From Lysobacter firmicutimachus (GTDB taxonomy: Bacteria > Pseudomonadota > Gammaproteobacteria > Xanthomonadales > Xanthomonadaceae), in the NCBI RefSeq assembly GCF_037027445.1, contig NZ_JBANDL010000002.1, forward strand, positions 5,216,001 to 5,280,000: a stretch of 64,000 bases of DNA, written 5' to 3'. This document shows, piece after piece, positions 63,891-64,000 of the stretch (the stretch's first letter is position 1; each line of letters opens with the position of its first letter). The position numbers were made by a program, and so were the translations under genes. Below the pieces are notes generated by a model. That model made no database searches, was not told where the DNA came from, and saw only the letters and a list, made by a program, of their open reading frames with translations.

Positions 63891-64000
63891 GCCGGACAGT
63901 GGTGACCTACGAGGCGGTCCGCCGTGGCGCGCTCGACTGGCGCGTCTGCGTCGATGGCGTCGACGAACACGTCCCGTTCGCGAACCGCGAAAGCTGCATA
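63884..64000 (+). CDS. Small DUF2188-like protein (partial)
   Basis: Only 39 codons are inside the window; the gene runs off the right edge. The start MVGRTVVTYEAVRRG overlaps the previous stop by 7 bases, which implies coupling. The strand pattern LDWRVCVDG and PFANRESC resembles DUF2188-like proteins. Confidence 0.5.
   Translation, partial: MVGRTVVTYEAVRRGALDWRVCVDGVDEHVPFANRESCI

Noticed and set aside
53078..64000. CRISPR array or prophage
   Set aside because: No regularly spaced repeats, cas genes, capsid, terminase or integrase genes are visible in the window.

Overview
The window is GC-rich (roughly 70% by eye) and looks like a chromosome segment of a gammaproteobacterium of the Xanthomonadaceae, most likely Lysobacter or a close relative. 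This is inferred from FabV as enoyl-ACP reductase, a Lys/Ala-tailed HU protein, a secreted M4 metalloprotease, CRP/Clp-type palindromes, and type IV secretion effectors ending in an XVIPCD-like domain. No sequence search could be run; family names rest on motifs read directly from the translations.

1-20 kb is mostly core or housekeeping DNA: a lipoprotein and a LysM protein, queF, an M20 amidohydrolase, an aldo/keto reductase divergent from a LysR regulator over a palindromic operator, an APC permease, a three-gene MFS/HlyD/NodT efflux operon, an APH(6)-like kinase, HU, zapE, an alpha/beta hydrolase, an EEP-fold nuclease and a membrane-anchored cytochrome c.

19.3-25 kb is a complete yjfIJKLMC-type membrane-stress operon (DUF2170, PspA-like, DUF2491, DUF350, DUF1190, glutathionylspermidine-synthase-like) with a TIGYGD potassium channel inserted in it. 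25-34 kb carries the M4 protease, an Sfp-type phosphopantetheinyl transferase, a fused PabA-PabB, a lone VirB5/TrbJ-like protein beside a response regulator whose receiver has lost its phospho-aspartate, and a LigD-like ligase that has lost catalytic residues. 34-43 kb has a DsbA/FrnE-like protein with its LysR regulator, a 1290-residue lectin/DUF11 surface protein behind a CRP-type site, FabV and a methyltransferase.

43-53 kb is accessory: small unknown genes, two frameshifted pseudogenes, and a family of small proteins. Three places (33.4, 44.2 and 51.8 kb) carry one promoter-like element, TGGCAYGRWTTTTGTGA followed by N6 and TCAC, each 26-27 bases before a short coding sequence.

53-64 kb is a type IV secretion accessory region around a tRNA-Arg(CCG). 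Two homologous immunity-lipoprotein plus lipase-effector cassettes (X-Tfi/X-Tfe type) face opposite ways. The right-hand one sits behind its own VirB5-like, VirB6-like and DUF4189 genes, with a LuxR response regulator, an XRE repressor, an AP2-like protein and a cluster of TTGAAC operator-like boxes upstream. This looks like a self-contained spare tip/channel plus effector module rather than a full T4SS, since no VirB4, VirB8-11 or VirD4 lies in the window.
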